Part shown: positions 18,920-28,857 of the stretch, in pieces | How the letters are laid out: the number at the start of each line of letters is the position of its first letter | Position numbering within the stretch: the stretch's first letter is position 1 | NCBI RefSeq assembly: GCF_000426725.1 | Contig: NZ_AUFX01000004.1 | Location: forward strand, 310,001 to 374,000 | Direction of reading: 5' to 3' | Source of the DNA: Sporocytophaga myxococcoides DSM 11118 | GTDB lineage: Bacteria; Bacteroidota; Bacteroidia; Cytophagales; Cytophagaceae | Length of the DNA: 64,000 nucleotides | Made by a program: the position numbers and the translations under genes | The notes under the pieces: generated by a model | What the model saw: only the letters and a program-made list of their open reading frames with translations | Database searches by the model: none | Told to the model about the DNA's origin: nothing

Positions 18920-21172
18920 TTATTGACCTTTATAATTTAAAACTACATTTAAGTCCCCAACTATCAGATCAAAACCTCCTGGCTCAGTGCGCCATTTCAT
19001 ATCTGTACCCACAAAAGCAAGGTCTTCTCTTGAAATTTCAAATTCAACAGTCTTTAATTCCCCCGGTTGTAACTCAACCTTTTTAAATCCTCTCAGGCGT
19101 TTTACAGAAGGTGTAACAGAGGCAAAATGATCTCTGGAATATAACTCAACTGTCTCCTTACCAACCCGCTGACCTGTGTTCTTAATATCAACAGAAACTT
19201 TAATTTTAGAATCTCCTGTAAGTTGGTCACTACTTAACTTTAAATTGCTCAAAGTAAAGTTTGTATAACTCATTCCGAAACCAAAGGGATACTGTGGCTC
19301 AAATTCATAAAGATACTTGTACTCAGGTTCTACGATCTCTACTGCTTCATCCAGCCACTTATGGTCATAAGTCATAAGTTCTCCGGAGTAACGAGGATAT
19401 GTAAAAGGCAGCTTTCCGCTTGGATTATAATCTCCATATAATATATCTGCAACTGCATTACCTCCTTGTGAACCTGGCCAATAAGCCATCAATACTCCCT
19501 TTGCAAAAGGTTCTATTTCTCTGATAAGTCTTGGCCTTCCTTCGGTGAGAACATAAATCAAAGGAATCCCAGGATACAATTTTACAATATTTCTAACGCC
19601 CTCAATATCTTCAGAAGCAAGCTCTAATGTTTTGGTATTTCCAGGGGTTTCAGCGTAAGCATCTTCACCCAATGCGACAATAATATAATCTGGTTTAGCT
19701 TCAGCAGAAGTAACATCTTTAAAGTCTTTCTTGTAAACTATATTGATATCTCCAGCCTTCTTTTTCAAGGCATCCAGAATGGTCAATTCTGTCTTTGGGA
19801 AATACTCAGCTTTACGCCCTTGCCAGGTATACGACCAGGCTCCGTTCAAAGCTGTAAGTGAATTTGCATTTGAACCAACGACAAGAACTCTTTTATCCCT
19901 CTTCAAAGGCAGAACCTGATCTGAATTTTTCAGCAGAGTAATGGACTCCCTTGCTGCAGCTAAAGCTGCTTGCGTATATTCTGGTAATCCGAAATTTTTG
20001 ACAGCTTCTTTTTCTACATATGGTCTTTCAAAAATTCCAAGATCAAATTTAAGGTCAAGAATTCTCTTTACAGATTCATTAATACGCTCTTCCTTAATCC
20101 TACCTTCTTTCACTAAAGCTATCAAATCATTATAGAAGCTGAAGTCAAACGGTACAATGCACATATCAATACCTGCATTTACTGAAAGATAAACAGCCTC
20201 TTTGTGATTTTCTGCTACCTTATGGCGTTCTGTAAGTTTTTTGATATCCTCCCAATCGCTGATTACGATGCCTTTGTAGTTCAGTTCATTTCTCAGCACA
20301 TCAGTAAGCAAAAATCTGCTGGCATGAACAGGAGTTCCATTCACTTCACCTGAATTTACCATAAGCGTATGAGCACCAGCATCAACAGCCGCTTTGAAAG
20401 GCGGAAGAAAATATTCTCTCAGATTAATTTCCGGAATATACGCTGCTGCCCTGTCTTTACCATTTGCGGGAACCGAATATCCAACGAAGTGCTTCATACA
20501 AGAAGCTACACTTGTAAAGTCATTCAGACTCTTGCCTTCATAGCCTTTGACAGAAGCTACACCCATTGTCTTTGTGAGGAGAACGTCTTCACCAAATGTC
20601 TCCGGAAAGCGAGGCCATAAAGGTTGTCTGCCTACATCAAGGACAGGAGAGAAGTTATACCGGATACCAGATGCTCTTACTTCCTTTGCAGTAATCTCAG
20701 CACAAAGCTTTACAAGCTCAGGATTTCTTGTAGCTGCAAGACCCAGATTGTGAGGAAACAAAGTTGAATTAAGGGTAAAGTTTGTCCCATGCACCGCATC
20801 AATACAATATAAAAACGGGATCTTAAGCCTTGTTTCCGTTAAGGACACTTTCTGAATTTCATTGATCAGCTTGTGCCACTCTTCGATGCTATAGGCATGC
20901 TTTACTACATTCTGAATAGAGCCGATATTGTGTTTTACAATTACCTCCCTGAGCTTTGCAGGATCAACCTTAAGAGGATCATCAGAAGGCTCGGTAATAG
21001 CAGAAAGTGTTAGATTTGTCATCTGCCCTACCTTTTCTTCCAATGTCATCCTTGCAATAAGCTCAGAAACAACTTTGGCTTTATCTCCCTTCTGACTAAA
21101 AGATGTAAAGGGGATAACTAAAGAAAAGAATAGGCAACATAGTTGCCTATTAAATTTTTTGCTTGAAAACAT
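18920..21172 (-). CDS. bglX: Periplasmic beta-glucosidase, glycoside hydrolase family 3
   Basis: A 750-residue GH3 enzyme of the BglX type. A signal peptide (residues 1-27, ending FSQ) sends it to the periplasm. The N-terminal TIM barrel shows the KHF motif (227-229) and the catalytic nucleophile Asp306 in VISDW; the C-terminal alpha/beta sandwich (from about residue 395, TLLKNSDQVLPL) and a fibronectin III-like domain (from about residue 650, VSVDIKNTGQRVGKETVELY) complete the usual layout. It probably cleaves beta-linked gluco-oligosaccharides. It follows the aldo/keto reductase gene by 44 bp and ends in a terminator. Confidence 0.93.
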   Translation of the reverse strand: MFSSKKFNRQLCCLFFSLVIPFTSFSQKGDKAKVVSELIARMTLEEKVGQMTNLTLSAITEPSDDPLKVDPAKLREVIVKHNIGSIQNVVKHAYSIEEWHKLINEIQKVSLTETRLKIPFLYCIDAVHGTNFTLNSTLFPHNLGLAATRNPELVKLCAEITAKEVRASGIRYNFSPVLDVGRQPLWPRFPETFGEDVLLTKTMGVASVKGYEGKSLNDFTSVASCMKHFVGYSVPANGKDRAAAYIPEINLREYFLPPFKAAVDAGAHTLMVNSGEVNGTPVHASRFLLTDVLRNELNYKGIVISDWEDIKKLTERHKVAENHKEAVYLSVNAGIDMCIVPFDFSFYNDLIALVKEGRIKEERINESVKRILDLKFDLGIFERPYVEKEAVKNFGLPEYTQAALAAARESITLLKNSDQVLPLKRDKRVLVVGSNANSLTALNGAWSYTWQGRKAEYFPKTELTILDALKKKAGDINIVYKKDFKDVTSAEAKPDYIIVALGEDAYAETPGNTKTLELASEDIEGVRNIVKLYPGIPLIYVLTEGRPRLIREIEPFAKGVLMAYWPGSQGGNAVADILYGDYNPSGKLPFTYPRYSGELMTYDHKWLDEAVEIVEPEYKYLYEFEPQYPFGFGMSYTNFTLSNLKLSSDQLTGDSKIKVSVDIKNTGQRVGKETVELYSRDHFASVTPSVKRLRGFKKVELQPGELKTVEFEISREDLAFVGTDMKWRTEPGGFDLIVGDLNVVLNYKGQ

Positions 21173-21216
21173 AAAAGTCTTTTATAAAAGGTTGCTTTAA
21201 CTTATCAAAACATAAA

Positions 21217-22188
21217 CTACTGAGACCATGAAGTTGGCACTCTGTCCCAGCGATGATGCTTAAGTTTTTCCAGAAGTTCTTTTGATAAGCCTTTTCCATC
21301 ACTAGCTGCAAGATTACTTTTGGCATGGTGAAGCTTTCTCATACCAGGTATGGTAGTAGCAACATCTTTATTGCTAAGGATAAATCTGAGTGCCATCTCT
21401 GGCATACTCATATCAGAAGGCACTATTGGCTTTAACTTATCTGCATGTTCAACACTTGAAATAAGGTTTTCAGGGACAAAATAAGTTGCTCTCCAGTCTC
21501 CTTCAGGAAACTTCGTTTCCTTTGTAAGTAATCCTGTAAGTGTACCTTCATCAAACGGCACGCGGGCAATAACCCCAACATTGTGTTCCTTACATACTGG
21601 AAATAACTCGTCTTCAGGGTTCTGATCAAAAATATTATAAATTACCTGTATACCATCAATAAAGCCAGTCTTTATTGTGTTAATACAGTTTGCAGGTTCC
21701 CATCTGTTTACACTTATACCCATTGCTTCAATTTTCCCCTGAGCTTTCAATTGCTCCACAGCTTTTTGCCATTCCTCATGATGAGCCCATGAATCTTCCC
21801 ATACGTGGAACTGCTGAAGGTCTATTCTTTCTACACCGAGGTTCTTCAAACTCATCTCTGTATATTTAATGATGTGCTCAGCAGGGAAACACTCTTCCAA
21901 TTTGAAATGACTTTTAGAAGGCCATTTAAAATTCTTTGGTGGAATTTTTGTGGCTACATAAAGTTTCTTCGAAGAATTTTTCTTCAACAAATCTCCCAGA
22001 ATTCTTTCACTTGCTCCTTCTCCGTAACCCCAGGCAGTATCAAAAAAATTGCAACCCGCTTCAACGGCATAGTCTAATGAGCTGAAAGTTTCTTTATCAT
22101 CATTGCCAGTCCAACCGGCAAGGCCCCACATACCATACCCTATTTCACTGATCTTCCAGCCGGTACGTCCAAATGTTCTGTATTGCAT
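21217..22188 (-). CDS. Aldo/keto reductase
   Basis: A cytoplasmic NADPH-dependent oxidoreductase of 323 residues. The catalytic residues are visible: Asp50 and Tyr55 in FDTAWGYGEGASE, Lys81 in VATKIPP, and the His in QQFHVWEDSW. There is no signal peptide. It lies in the sugar cluster, 44 bp before the GH3 gene and 43 bp after a TolB-like gene, so a sugar or keto-sugar is the likely substrate, by inference. Confidence 0.92.
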   Translation of the reverse strand: MQYRTFGRTGWKISEIGYGMWGLAGWTGNDDKETFSSLDYAVEAGCNFFDTAWGYGEGASERILGDLLKKNSSKKLYVATKIPPKNFKWPSKSHFKLEECFPAEHIIKYTEMSLKNLGVERIDLQQFHVWEDSWAHHEEWQKAVEQLKAQGKIEAMGISVNRWEPANCINTIKTGFIDGIQVIYNIFDQNPEDELFPVCKEHNVGVIARVPFDEGTLTGLLTKETKFPEGDWRATYFVPENLISSVEHADKLKPIVPSDMSMPEMALRFILSNKDVATTIPGMRKLHHAKSNLAASDGKGLSKELLEKLKHHRWDRVPTSWSQ

Positions 22189-22231
22189 CGTTATGCTTTT
22201 AATTGTTTACTATAATATTTATAAAAGATCT

Positions 22232-23152
22232 TTATTTATTCTGTAGCTTATAGCTTACAAAAGCAAACTTCTTGCTATCAGGAGACCAGGAAGGAACATT
22301 GATTGTACCTTGTCCCCCAAACAGTTCCGCCAGCACTTCAGGTTTTCCACCTGAAAGAGGCATCAATCTCAATCGAACGTTCTTGTTTGCAGGATGTCCA
22401 TCCACATCCTTATCATAGGATACAAATACCATCCACTTGCCATCTGGTGAAGGGTGAGGGAACCAGTCATTATATTCATCAAATGTCATTTGAGTTTGCT
22501 CACTACCATCCGGCTTCATTCTCCATATTTTCATTTTACCGGTTCTCACTGAATTGAAATAGATATATTTCCCATCATAAGAATAATCCGGACCATCATC
22601 CAAACCAGCAGCATTGGTAAGACGTGTTTCTTTACCTCCATCCACAGGAATAGAATATATATCAAACTCTCCATTTCTTTCAGCGCAATATGCTAATGTT
22701 TTTCCATCCGGAGACCATCCATGCCAATAAGAAGGACCAACAGGAGTTTTGGCCACTGGAACACCACCGCTTATAGGACAAGTATAAATTATTGAATTAC
22801 CTGTTTTACTTTCGTGATGACTTATAACCAATTGAGAATTGTCCGGGGAAATGCCATGGTCATTGTTACACTTAGTGGCAAAGTCTGTATTAATCAATTC
22901 TGGCTTTCCTCCGAAATTAAATTTGTATATTTTACCATTGCTGTTGTAAACTAAAAACTTCCCATCCCCAGACCAATTGGGGGCTTCAAAGTGTTCATCA
23001 GCTTTATAAACTACACTTCTCTGCTTCGTTTCAAGATCATAAATTTCAAGAGTGCTTTCCACCTTTTCTCCCTGAAACTTCAGAATAAATGCAGAGGTCA
23101 TAAATAGGATACTACATCCAATAAGAAAAATATTCTTCTTCATAAAATTCAT
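22232..23152 (-). CDS. Periplasmic TolB-like (PD40) beta-propeller protein
   Basis: A 306-residue protein with an N-terminal membrane/signal segment (residues 5-25; a second start at 23143 is possible) and about six PD40 repeats, seen as [62 protein letters not shown] and [12 protein letters not shown]. Such propellers act as binding scaffolds, and some as oligogalacturonate lyase-like enzymes; no catalytic residue is identifiable here. It is in the sugar-use cluster. Confidence 0.85.
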   Translation of the reverse strand: MNFMKKNIFLIGCSILFMTSAFILKFQGEKVESTLEIYDLETKQRSVVYKADEHFEAPNWSGDGKFLVYNSNGKIYKFNFGGKPELINTDFATKCNNDHGISPDNSQLVISHHESKTGNSIIYTCPISGGVPVAKTPVGPSYWHGWSPDGKTLAYCAERNGEFDIYSIPVDGGKETRLTNAAGLDDGPDYSYDGKYIYFNSVRTGKMKIWRMKPDGSEQTQMTFDEYNDWFPHPSPDGKWMVFVSYDKDVDGHPANKNVRLRLMPLSGGKPEVLAELFGGQGTINVPSWSPDSKKFAFVSYKLQNK

Positions 23153-23273
23153 AATTTGATATACTTAAATACACCTCAACCCTAGCCAGACTCTTCTTTC
23201 CTTTAGTTGGTTAATACTTTTGAGCTTTGTGCTTTCACTTATGACTTAAAACTTACTACTTATTACATACAAC

Positions 23274-24284
23274 TTATTTGGCGAAATCATCAAAGCTACG
23301 TTCGCTCACTTTAATAATACTTTTGCTGATAAATTCAGCCCCTTCTCTCGCACCGTCTATTTGATTTTTAAGACAACATTCCCACTCAAGAACTGCCCAT
23401 CCTGGAAAATCATATTGAGCAAGTTTACTAAATATTGCTTTGAAATTCACTTGCCCGTCTCCCAGTGACCTGAACCGACCTGGTCTGTTTATCCATTCCT
23501 GATAACCTCCATACACTCCTGATCTACCGGTAGGATTAAACTCAGCGTCCTTCACATGAAACATTTTGATATGTTCATGATAAATATCTATGTAGTCAAG
23601 ATAATTAATCTGCTGCAACAGCAAGTGGCTTGGATCATACAACATGTTTGCTCTTTTATGATTTCCGGTTGCTTTCAGAAACCTTTCAAAAGTAATACCA
23701 TCGTGCAAATCTTCACCCGGATGAATTTCATAGCATAAGTCAATACCGGCATCTTCAAAGGCATTCAATATCGGAGTCCACCTCTGTGCAAGTTCTTTGA
23801 ATGTATCTTCAACCTGACCAGGTTTTCTTTGAGGCCATGGATAAACATTATGCCAAATAAGAGCTCCAGAAAATGTAGCATGAGCATTTAATCCTAAATT
23901 CTGACTGGCCTTTGCTGCATATTTCAATTGCTGAATTGCCCATTCAGTTCTTGCCTGATAATTCCCTCTAAGCTCTTTCGGAGCAAAACCATCAAACTGA
24001 TCACTAAGAGCTGGATTAACAGCAACAAGCTGGCCCTGCAGGTGGGAAGATAATTCTGTTACTTCTAAACCAGTAGCTTTAACTATGCCATTTAATTCAT
24101 CTGCATAAGTTTTGCTTTCAGCGGCCAGCTTAAGATTTATACATCTTTCATCCCATGTTGGGATCTGTACACCTTTAAAACCCAATGATGCTGCCCATCT
24201 GCAACAATTCTCCAATGAATTGAATGGTGCATTGTCATCCATAAATTGAGCAAGAAAGATCCCGGGCCCTTTAATAGTTCTCAT
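23274..24284 (-). CDS. Sugar phosphate isomerase/epimerase family TIM barrel
   Basis: A 336-residue protein of the xylose isomerase-like TIM-barrel superfamily without signal peptide. Metal-ligand motifs are recognisable: CYEIHPGEDLHDG, the MLYDPSHLL strand, the FHVKDAEFN strand and the final WAVLEWEC glutamate. It starts 7 bp after the stop of the Gfo/Idh/MocA gene, so the two are cotranscribed. Together they likely handle an oxidised sugar; the substrate is not evident. Confidence 0.88.
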   Translation of the reverse strand: MRTIKGPGIFLAQFMDDNAPFNSLENCCRWAASLGFKGVQIPTWDERCINLKLAAESKTYADELNGIVKATGLEVTELSSHLQGQLVAVNPALSDQFDGFAPKELRGNYQARTEWAIQQLKYAAKASQNLGLNAHATFSGALIWHNVYPWPQRKPGQVEDTFKELAQRWTPILNAFEDAGIDLCYEIHPGEDLHDGITFERFLKATGNHKRANMLYDPSHLLLQQINYLDYIDIYHEHIKMFHVKDAEFNPTGRSGVYGGYQEWINRPGRFRSLGDGQVNFKAIFSKLAQYDFPGWAVLEWECCLKNQIDGAREGAEFISKSIIKVSERSFDDFAK

Positions 24285-24291
24285 ATTTATT

Positions 24292-25443
24292 CTATAATTT
24301 CACCCATTGGGCATTTTTATGACCTGATTCAATAACAGCTTCTATAAAGCGCATTCCTCTTACTCCATCTTCTATATCCGGAAAATCAAACTCCTCATAC
24401 CCATCTTCCTGATTTACTTTAATAGCTCTGGCAAACTCCTTGTAGATGTTTGCAAGTGATTCAATGTAACCTTCAGGATGCCCTCCAGGCAATCGGGTTC
24501 CGCTTAATGCAGCCTTTGAAAGATATCCTTTATCAACACCCGTTCTATATATCTGAACAGGTTCTCCAGCCATTTTAACTAAAAGACTATTTGGTTCAGA
24601 TTGAAGCCACTCTATACTTCCCTTCTCTCCATAAACCCTGATCTTTAATTCATTCTCTTCACCAATCGCAATCTGACTTGAAAATAAAACTCCTTTTGCA
24701 CCATTATCAAATCTCAGTAAAACACTTGCATCGTCATCAAGCATTCTACCTTTCACAAAGGTCGATACGTCTGCACTCAATTCTGAAATCTTTAATCCGG
24801 TAATATACTCCGCAAGGTTTTCAGCGTGCGTGCCAATATCTCCGACACAGCAACTGATTCCAGCTTTATCTGGATCAGTTCTCCAGTCTGCTTGCTTCTG
24901 TCCGGATTCTTCAATTCTTGATGCAAGCCAGCCTTGGACATACTCTGCTATTACCTTTCTTATAGGCCCAAGTTTACCACTATTAACAATCGCTTTGGCT
25001 TCCTTTACCATTGGATAACCAGTATAATTATGCATCAATCCGAATAACAGACCTGATTGCTTAACTTTATCACGAAGCGTCAATGCTTCAGAAGAAGAAA
25101 GGGCCAGAGGTTTCTCGCACAAAACGTGGAAACCATTTTCAAGAGCCAACATCGCTTGCTTAACATGAAGAAAATTCGGCGTAACAATGGAAACGAAATC
25201 CATACGAACATCTTCCGGCAAAGACTTCTCCTTACTAATCATTTCTTCAAAAGAAGCATATGCTCGGTCAGGAGATAAATACAGTTCAGCACCGGAAGCC
25301 TTTGATTTAACTTCACTACTGCTGAATGCACCGCAAACCAATTCTATCTCACCATCAAGAACCGCTGCCATACGATGGACCGCTCCGATAAACGCATCCT
25401 GACCACCACCTACCATGCCCATTCTTATTTTTCTTTTCATCAT
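24292..25443 (-). CDS. Gfo/Idh/MocA-family oxidoreductase
   Basis: A 383-residue NAD(P)-dependent sugar dehydrogenase. The Rossmann fold opens with GMVGGGQDAFIGAVHR, the family motif is CEKPLAL (about residues 110-117), and the C-terminal domain has CCVGDIGTHAENLAEYITG, which provides the usual catalytic Asp and His. There is no signal, so it is cytoplasmic. Neighbours are the isomerase-like gene 7 bp downstream and a second isomerase-like gene upstream. It probably oxidises a sugar at C3 or reduces a keto-sugar; direction and substrate are inferred. Confidence 0.93.
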   Translation of the reverse strand: MMKRKIRMGMVGGGQDAFIGAVHRMAAVLDGEIELVCGAFSSSEVKSKASGAELYLSPDRAYASFEEMISKEKSLPEDVRMDFVSIVTPNFLHVKQAMLALENGFHVLCEKPLALSSSEALTLRDKVKQSGLLFGLMHNYTGYPMVKEAKAIVNSGKLGPIRKVIAEYVQGWLASRIEESGQKQADWRTDPDKAGISCCVGDIGTHAENLAEYITGLKISELSADVSTFVKGRMLDDDASVLLRFDNGAKGVLFSSQIAIGEENELKIRVYGEKGSIEWLQSEPNSLLVKMAGEPVQIYRTGVDKGYLSKAALSGTRLPGGHPEGYIESLANIYKEFARAIKVNQEDGYEEFDFPDIEDGVRGMRFIEAVIESGHKNAQWVKL

Positions 25444-25551
25444 GAAATGACTTTAAAACCTCATCCCTAACCCTTCTTCTAAAGAAGAAGGGAACAATTT
25501 GAGATAATTATATCTATGATTTCCTTTTACTTTATGCTTTAAGCTTTTAAC

Positions 25552-26496
25552 TCACTTCAGTTCTGCTCTTACTTTTTCCAGCAACTTTTTAGTCGCCTTT
25601 ATTCCAGCATATTCATCTAGCATTTCACCTTCGTATTCGATACCGATATAACCTTTATAGCCAGACGCCTTTACTAGTTCCAGCATCTTTTTAAAGTCGA
25701 TATCCTGTTCATTGCCTTTAGAATCAAAATTGAAAGCTTTAGCGCTAACGCCTTTTGCATATGGCAACATTTCTTTTACGCCCTTGTATCTGTCATACCA
25801 TTCAACACATGGCGATTCCCAAAGATCTCCCTTTTCTCTTCTCATACAAAAATTTCCAAAGTCAGGAAGAGTGCCGCAGAACGGATTATTTATCTGTTTA
25901 ATTACTTCAGCCAACAAAGCTCCATTGGAAGAATGCTGTCCATGATTTTCAACAATGACATTCATCTTGTGATTTGCACCGTATTCAGCAAGTTTGCCCA
26001 GGCCCTCAATTGATGCGCTTTTCCATTCTTCATCAGAGCCTGCTCCATGTAAGTTTACGCGAATAGAATGGCATCCCAGGAACTTTGCAGCGTCAACCCA
26101 TTTGTAATGATTCTCAACAGCCGTCTTTCTTTCAGAAGCAACTGTTGAAGACAAAGAACCTTCATTGTCAACCATAATGAGGAGGCTTTTTACACCATTG
26201 TCCTCAGCTCTTTGTTTTAAGTTCTTCAAATATTCCTGATCCTTGGCTTTATCTGCAAAAAACTGATTGACATATTCAACAGCGTCTAGTCCGAACTCCT
26301 TTTTGGCTATTAAAGCAAAATCCAGGGTAGTGAGTTTACCTGAAAACATTGCCTTGTGGAGGGACCACTGAGCCAGGGAAATTTTAAAATCAAATTTATC
26401 AGCTGCAAATAAACCTGAAGGAACGGAGGAAAGTAATGTAAGCCCTCCAGCTACAATACTTGCTTCTTTTATAAAAGTACGTCTGTCTTTTGTCAT
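25552..26496 (-). CDS. Exported sugar isomerase/epimerase-like TIM barrel (Tat signal)
   Basis: A 314-residue protein that begins MTKDRRTFIKEASIV followed by a hydrophobic run and an Ala cleavage region (LFAAD near residue 32), a twin-arginine signal; export to the periplasm in folded, metal-loaded form is likely. The rest is a xylose isomerase-like TIM barrel: VENHGQHSSNG, GTLPDFGNF and the final YIGIEYEGEM supply the expected metal-ligand Glu, Asp and Glu. It differs from the cytoplasmic paralogue at 23274 in having the signal. It is 34 bp after the MFS gene. Confidence 0.87.
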   Translation of the reverse strand: MTKDRRTFIKEASIVAGGLTLLSSVPSGLFAADKFDFKISLAQWSLHKAMFSGKLTTLDFALIAKKEFGLDAVEYVNQFFADKAKDQEYLKNLKQRAEDNGVKSLLIMVDNEGSLSSTVASERKTAVENHYKWVDAAKFLGCHSIRVNLHGAGSDEEWKSASIEGLGKLAEYGANHKMNVIVENHGQHSSNGALLAEVIKQINNPFCGTLPDFGNFCMRREKGDLWESPCVEWYDRYKGVKEMLPYAKGVSAKAFNFDSKGNEQDIDFKKMLELVKASGYKGYIGIEYEGEMLDEYAGIKATKKLLEKVRAELK

Positions 26497-26530
26497 TTAT
26501 AATTTTTTGTAAACCAATTATCCTTTTTTC

Positions 26531-27808
26531 TTAATCCTTTTGAATTAATGAATAAGACGATGTCTTCTTTTTCATGAACTGAAAGAGCCATCCAAAGGCA
26601 AAGATCAGGAAAAGTGGTAAAAGTGAAATGTATTTTAATGTTGTTGCTCCTGCTATAAGTCTTGCTTTAGTTAGCATAATGAATTCAGGAGTGCCCTTTG
26701 AAAATTCTTTCAGTTCGGAAAGGTTAGCTCCATCAGGAAGATTGGTTAGTGTCTGAACATCATAAAATCCTCCCATGTATGGCAGAATAAATGCTACTGA
26801 TAACATACCTGCACCGCCCATGATAGAAAGACCAAGTTCACCAGTGCGAGGTAAATACTCCGAAACAAAACCCAGCATTGTCGGCCAGAAATAACATATA
26901 CCTGCAGCAAAAACAATAGCTGATATAAACAGCATATATCCGGAAGATTGGCTTAACAAATATAATCCCGCTGAAGATAGTACTGCAGAGGATAGTAATA
27001 TACCTGCCGGGGATAGAAGTTTTTCTACAGGTCCGGCAAATGCTCTGCCGAAAGCCATTAGTCCATTTATCAAAACCAAAAGTAGAATAGAAGGTATTCC
27101 TGCATTGCCCAATAGTTCTGCGACCCATTGATTTGTCCCCAATTCTGTAGCAGCGGTAAGAAACATACAAAAAACCATAAAAATAAACAGAGGGGTTGTA
27201 CATTCTGTTACCATTCCCTTCATTGATACTCCTGATGATTTCCTTTCTGTTGATGGAAATTTCTGATTCATAAAGAGTATTCCATAGATGATTGTGGGGA
27301 TTATAATAATAGCAAGTTGAATTTGCCAACCTAGCCCAAACTGTTCCAGGAAATAAGCCGCAAGCCCACCAAGAACTATTCCTCCTGGAAACCAAAGATG
27401 GAACTGATTGAGCTTTTTAGTTTTCTCTTCTTTATACAAAGTCGCAATCAATGGATTGCAGGCAGCTTCAACAAACCCATTGGCGATTCCTATTAGCAGG
27501 GTTGATAAAAATAAGGAGACGAAACCAGTAGATAATATTGTGAGGACAATACCTGAAATATGACCAACAAAAGCAAAATAAATTAACCTTCGCATTCCGA
27601 GGATATCGCAAAGCGGACCACCGATAAGTATAGATAATGTAAAACCCCAAAAAGCCGTTCCTACGACTATTCCCATATTCTCAGATGAAATGGCAAACTC
27701 TGCTCCCAGCTTGCCTATAAGATTTGCCCGTATGGCAAAAGTCATTGCAGTGGCAACCAAGGCTATTCTGCTCGCAGTAAATAATCTTAAGTGATTTGGC
27801 TGATTCAT
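26531..27808 (-). CDS. MFS sugar/nucleoside-type permease
   Basis: A major-facilitator protein with about 12 hydrophobic helices. The reading frame extends to 27898, but the ATG at 27808 (MNQPNHLRLF) gives the more usual short N-terminus of ~425 residues; the extra 30 residues look non-coding. The loop motif after helix 2 is GGPLCDILGMRRLI, an MFS A-motif variant. It is the first gene of the sugar cluster and should import the product of the periplasmic enzymes. The substrate is not readable. Confidence 0.88.
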   Translation of the reverse strand: MNQPNHLRLFTASRIALVATAMTFAIRANLIGKLGAEFAISSENMGIVVGTAFWGFTLSILIGGPLCDILGMRRLIYFAFVGHISGIVLTILSTGFVSLFLSTLLIGIANGFVEAACNPLIATLYKEEKTKKLNQFHLWFPGGIVLGGLAAYFLEQFGLGWQIQLAIIIIPTIIYGILFMNQKFPSTERKSSGVSMKGMVTECTTPLFIFMVFCMFLTAATELGTNQWVAELLGNAGIPSILLLVLINGLMAFGRAFAGPVEKLLSPAGILLSSAVLSSAGLYLLSQSSGYMLFISAIVFAAGICYFWPTMLGFVSEYLPRTGELGLSIMGGAGMLSVAFILPYMGGFYDVQTLTNLPDGANLSELKEFSKGTPEFIMLTKARLIAGATTLKYISLLPLFLIFAFGWLFQFMKKKTSSYSLIQKD

Positions 27809-28395
27809 TTTTCCTCCATAAGCATTTGAAATTGGAAACTGAAATACATAATTATCAGTCACCTCTTCAAATTTGCTGATATATAAGTAAAATTGCAAGA
27901 CAAAACACTATATATCAGATTGTTAAACAAGGCACCTTGGCGCATAAACCTCATGAAGCCAAAAATTGAAATCCCTGCAAAACAAAAAGATAGGCTAGAT
28001 TATACCATTAGAAAAAAAACTACTGAGGCATAAAAGCCTAATTAAAAATCTTTGAGGAAAATCGTGTCATAAACCTAAATAAAAAATCCCAGCGCTACAG
28101 CCGGGATATTCATTACAGAAAATAAATTCCTAATACATACACCTTTTACCTTCACTTTTCAAAACATCTTTTATGATGACTATGAAAAGAAAGTATAGCT
28201 ATATAAGACAGACGAAATACCAAGTTGTACCTTAAAAGGAAGGAATAAGCACCAGGCAGGAACAAGGAAGAGTGAAGGTCAAAACAACCGAATAAATGGT
28301 TATTTCTTTCATTTAAACAATATCTACAAAAGCCATATTGCCTTAATGAAGCTAAATCAATATTGTAGAATTTGTATATTAAACAAATTCAGACT
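27809..28395. other. Intergenic region with an orphan hairpin
   Basis: This 587-bp gap lies upstream of the sugar cluster. It contains one terminator-like hairpin (28086-28107) and otherwise only very short frames. The cluster promoter is expected near 27830-27950; I could not fix its elements. Confidence 0.5.
28086..28107 (-). terminator. Terminator-like hairpin without an obvious gene
   Basis: ATCCC (28086-28090) pairs with GGGAT (28103-28107) with further AGC/GCT-type pairing inside. On the minus strand the stem is followed by TTTTTTATTT. The nearest minus-strand frame upstream, the 67-residue one at 28396-28599, ends 290 bp away. Confidence 0.55.
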
Positions 28396-28599
28396 TCATG
28401 CATTCATCTCCCACATTACTTTGTAGAAAGTACTTTCAGCATTTGATATAGGGAAAACACTGATGATATTGATTTGGGATTTATCTATTTTTCTTCCGTT
28501 GAAGAATTCATGCTTAGAAATAAAATTTTTCAAAGACAGCTCAAAATCAAACTGATTGATGCTGTTGCCCAGGTTAGTTATAAATGATGTCTTTATCAT
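28396..28599 (-). CDS. Small hypothetical protein (67 residues)
   Basis: A short frame without signal peptide or membrane helix; it reads like a soluble alpha/beta protein (FELSLKNFISKHEFFNG, then INIISVFPISNAE). No family is recognised and no clear ribosome site is seen, as is common in this phylum. It lies alone in a gene-poor stretch. It could be a chance frame. Confidence 0.4.
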   Translation of the reverse strand: MIKTSFITNLGNSINQFDFELSLKNFISKHEFFNGRKIDKSQINIISVFPISNAESTFYKVMWEMNA

Positions 28600-28857
28600 G
28601 ACAGTAGATGTTTTTCTTATTAAACCTTATCAAAGAGCATAAGGTTTTTGCACCATTTAAACGCCTTTTCTTAAAACACCTAATTGAATAAACCTTTCAG
28701 TCAGACAAATCACTCTTCAAACCTCAGAAGCAAGATTAATATTTAGGCACCTCAATGACATTTATGGTACCAAATACTGATAATGAGCTATAAAGCTAAG
28801 TCAAGATGGACTTAAAAAATATTTTAAATGACACCTCTTGATTAAAACAATACAATA

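Noticed and set aside
27809-27898. N-terminal extension of the MFS gene to 27898
   Set aside because: The extra 30 residues are not typical of the family; the ATG at 27808 matches the usual start.
28021-28395. CRISPR or repeat array in the gene-poor stretch
   Set aside because: I saw no repeated 25-40 base units with regular spacers there or elsewhere in the window.
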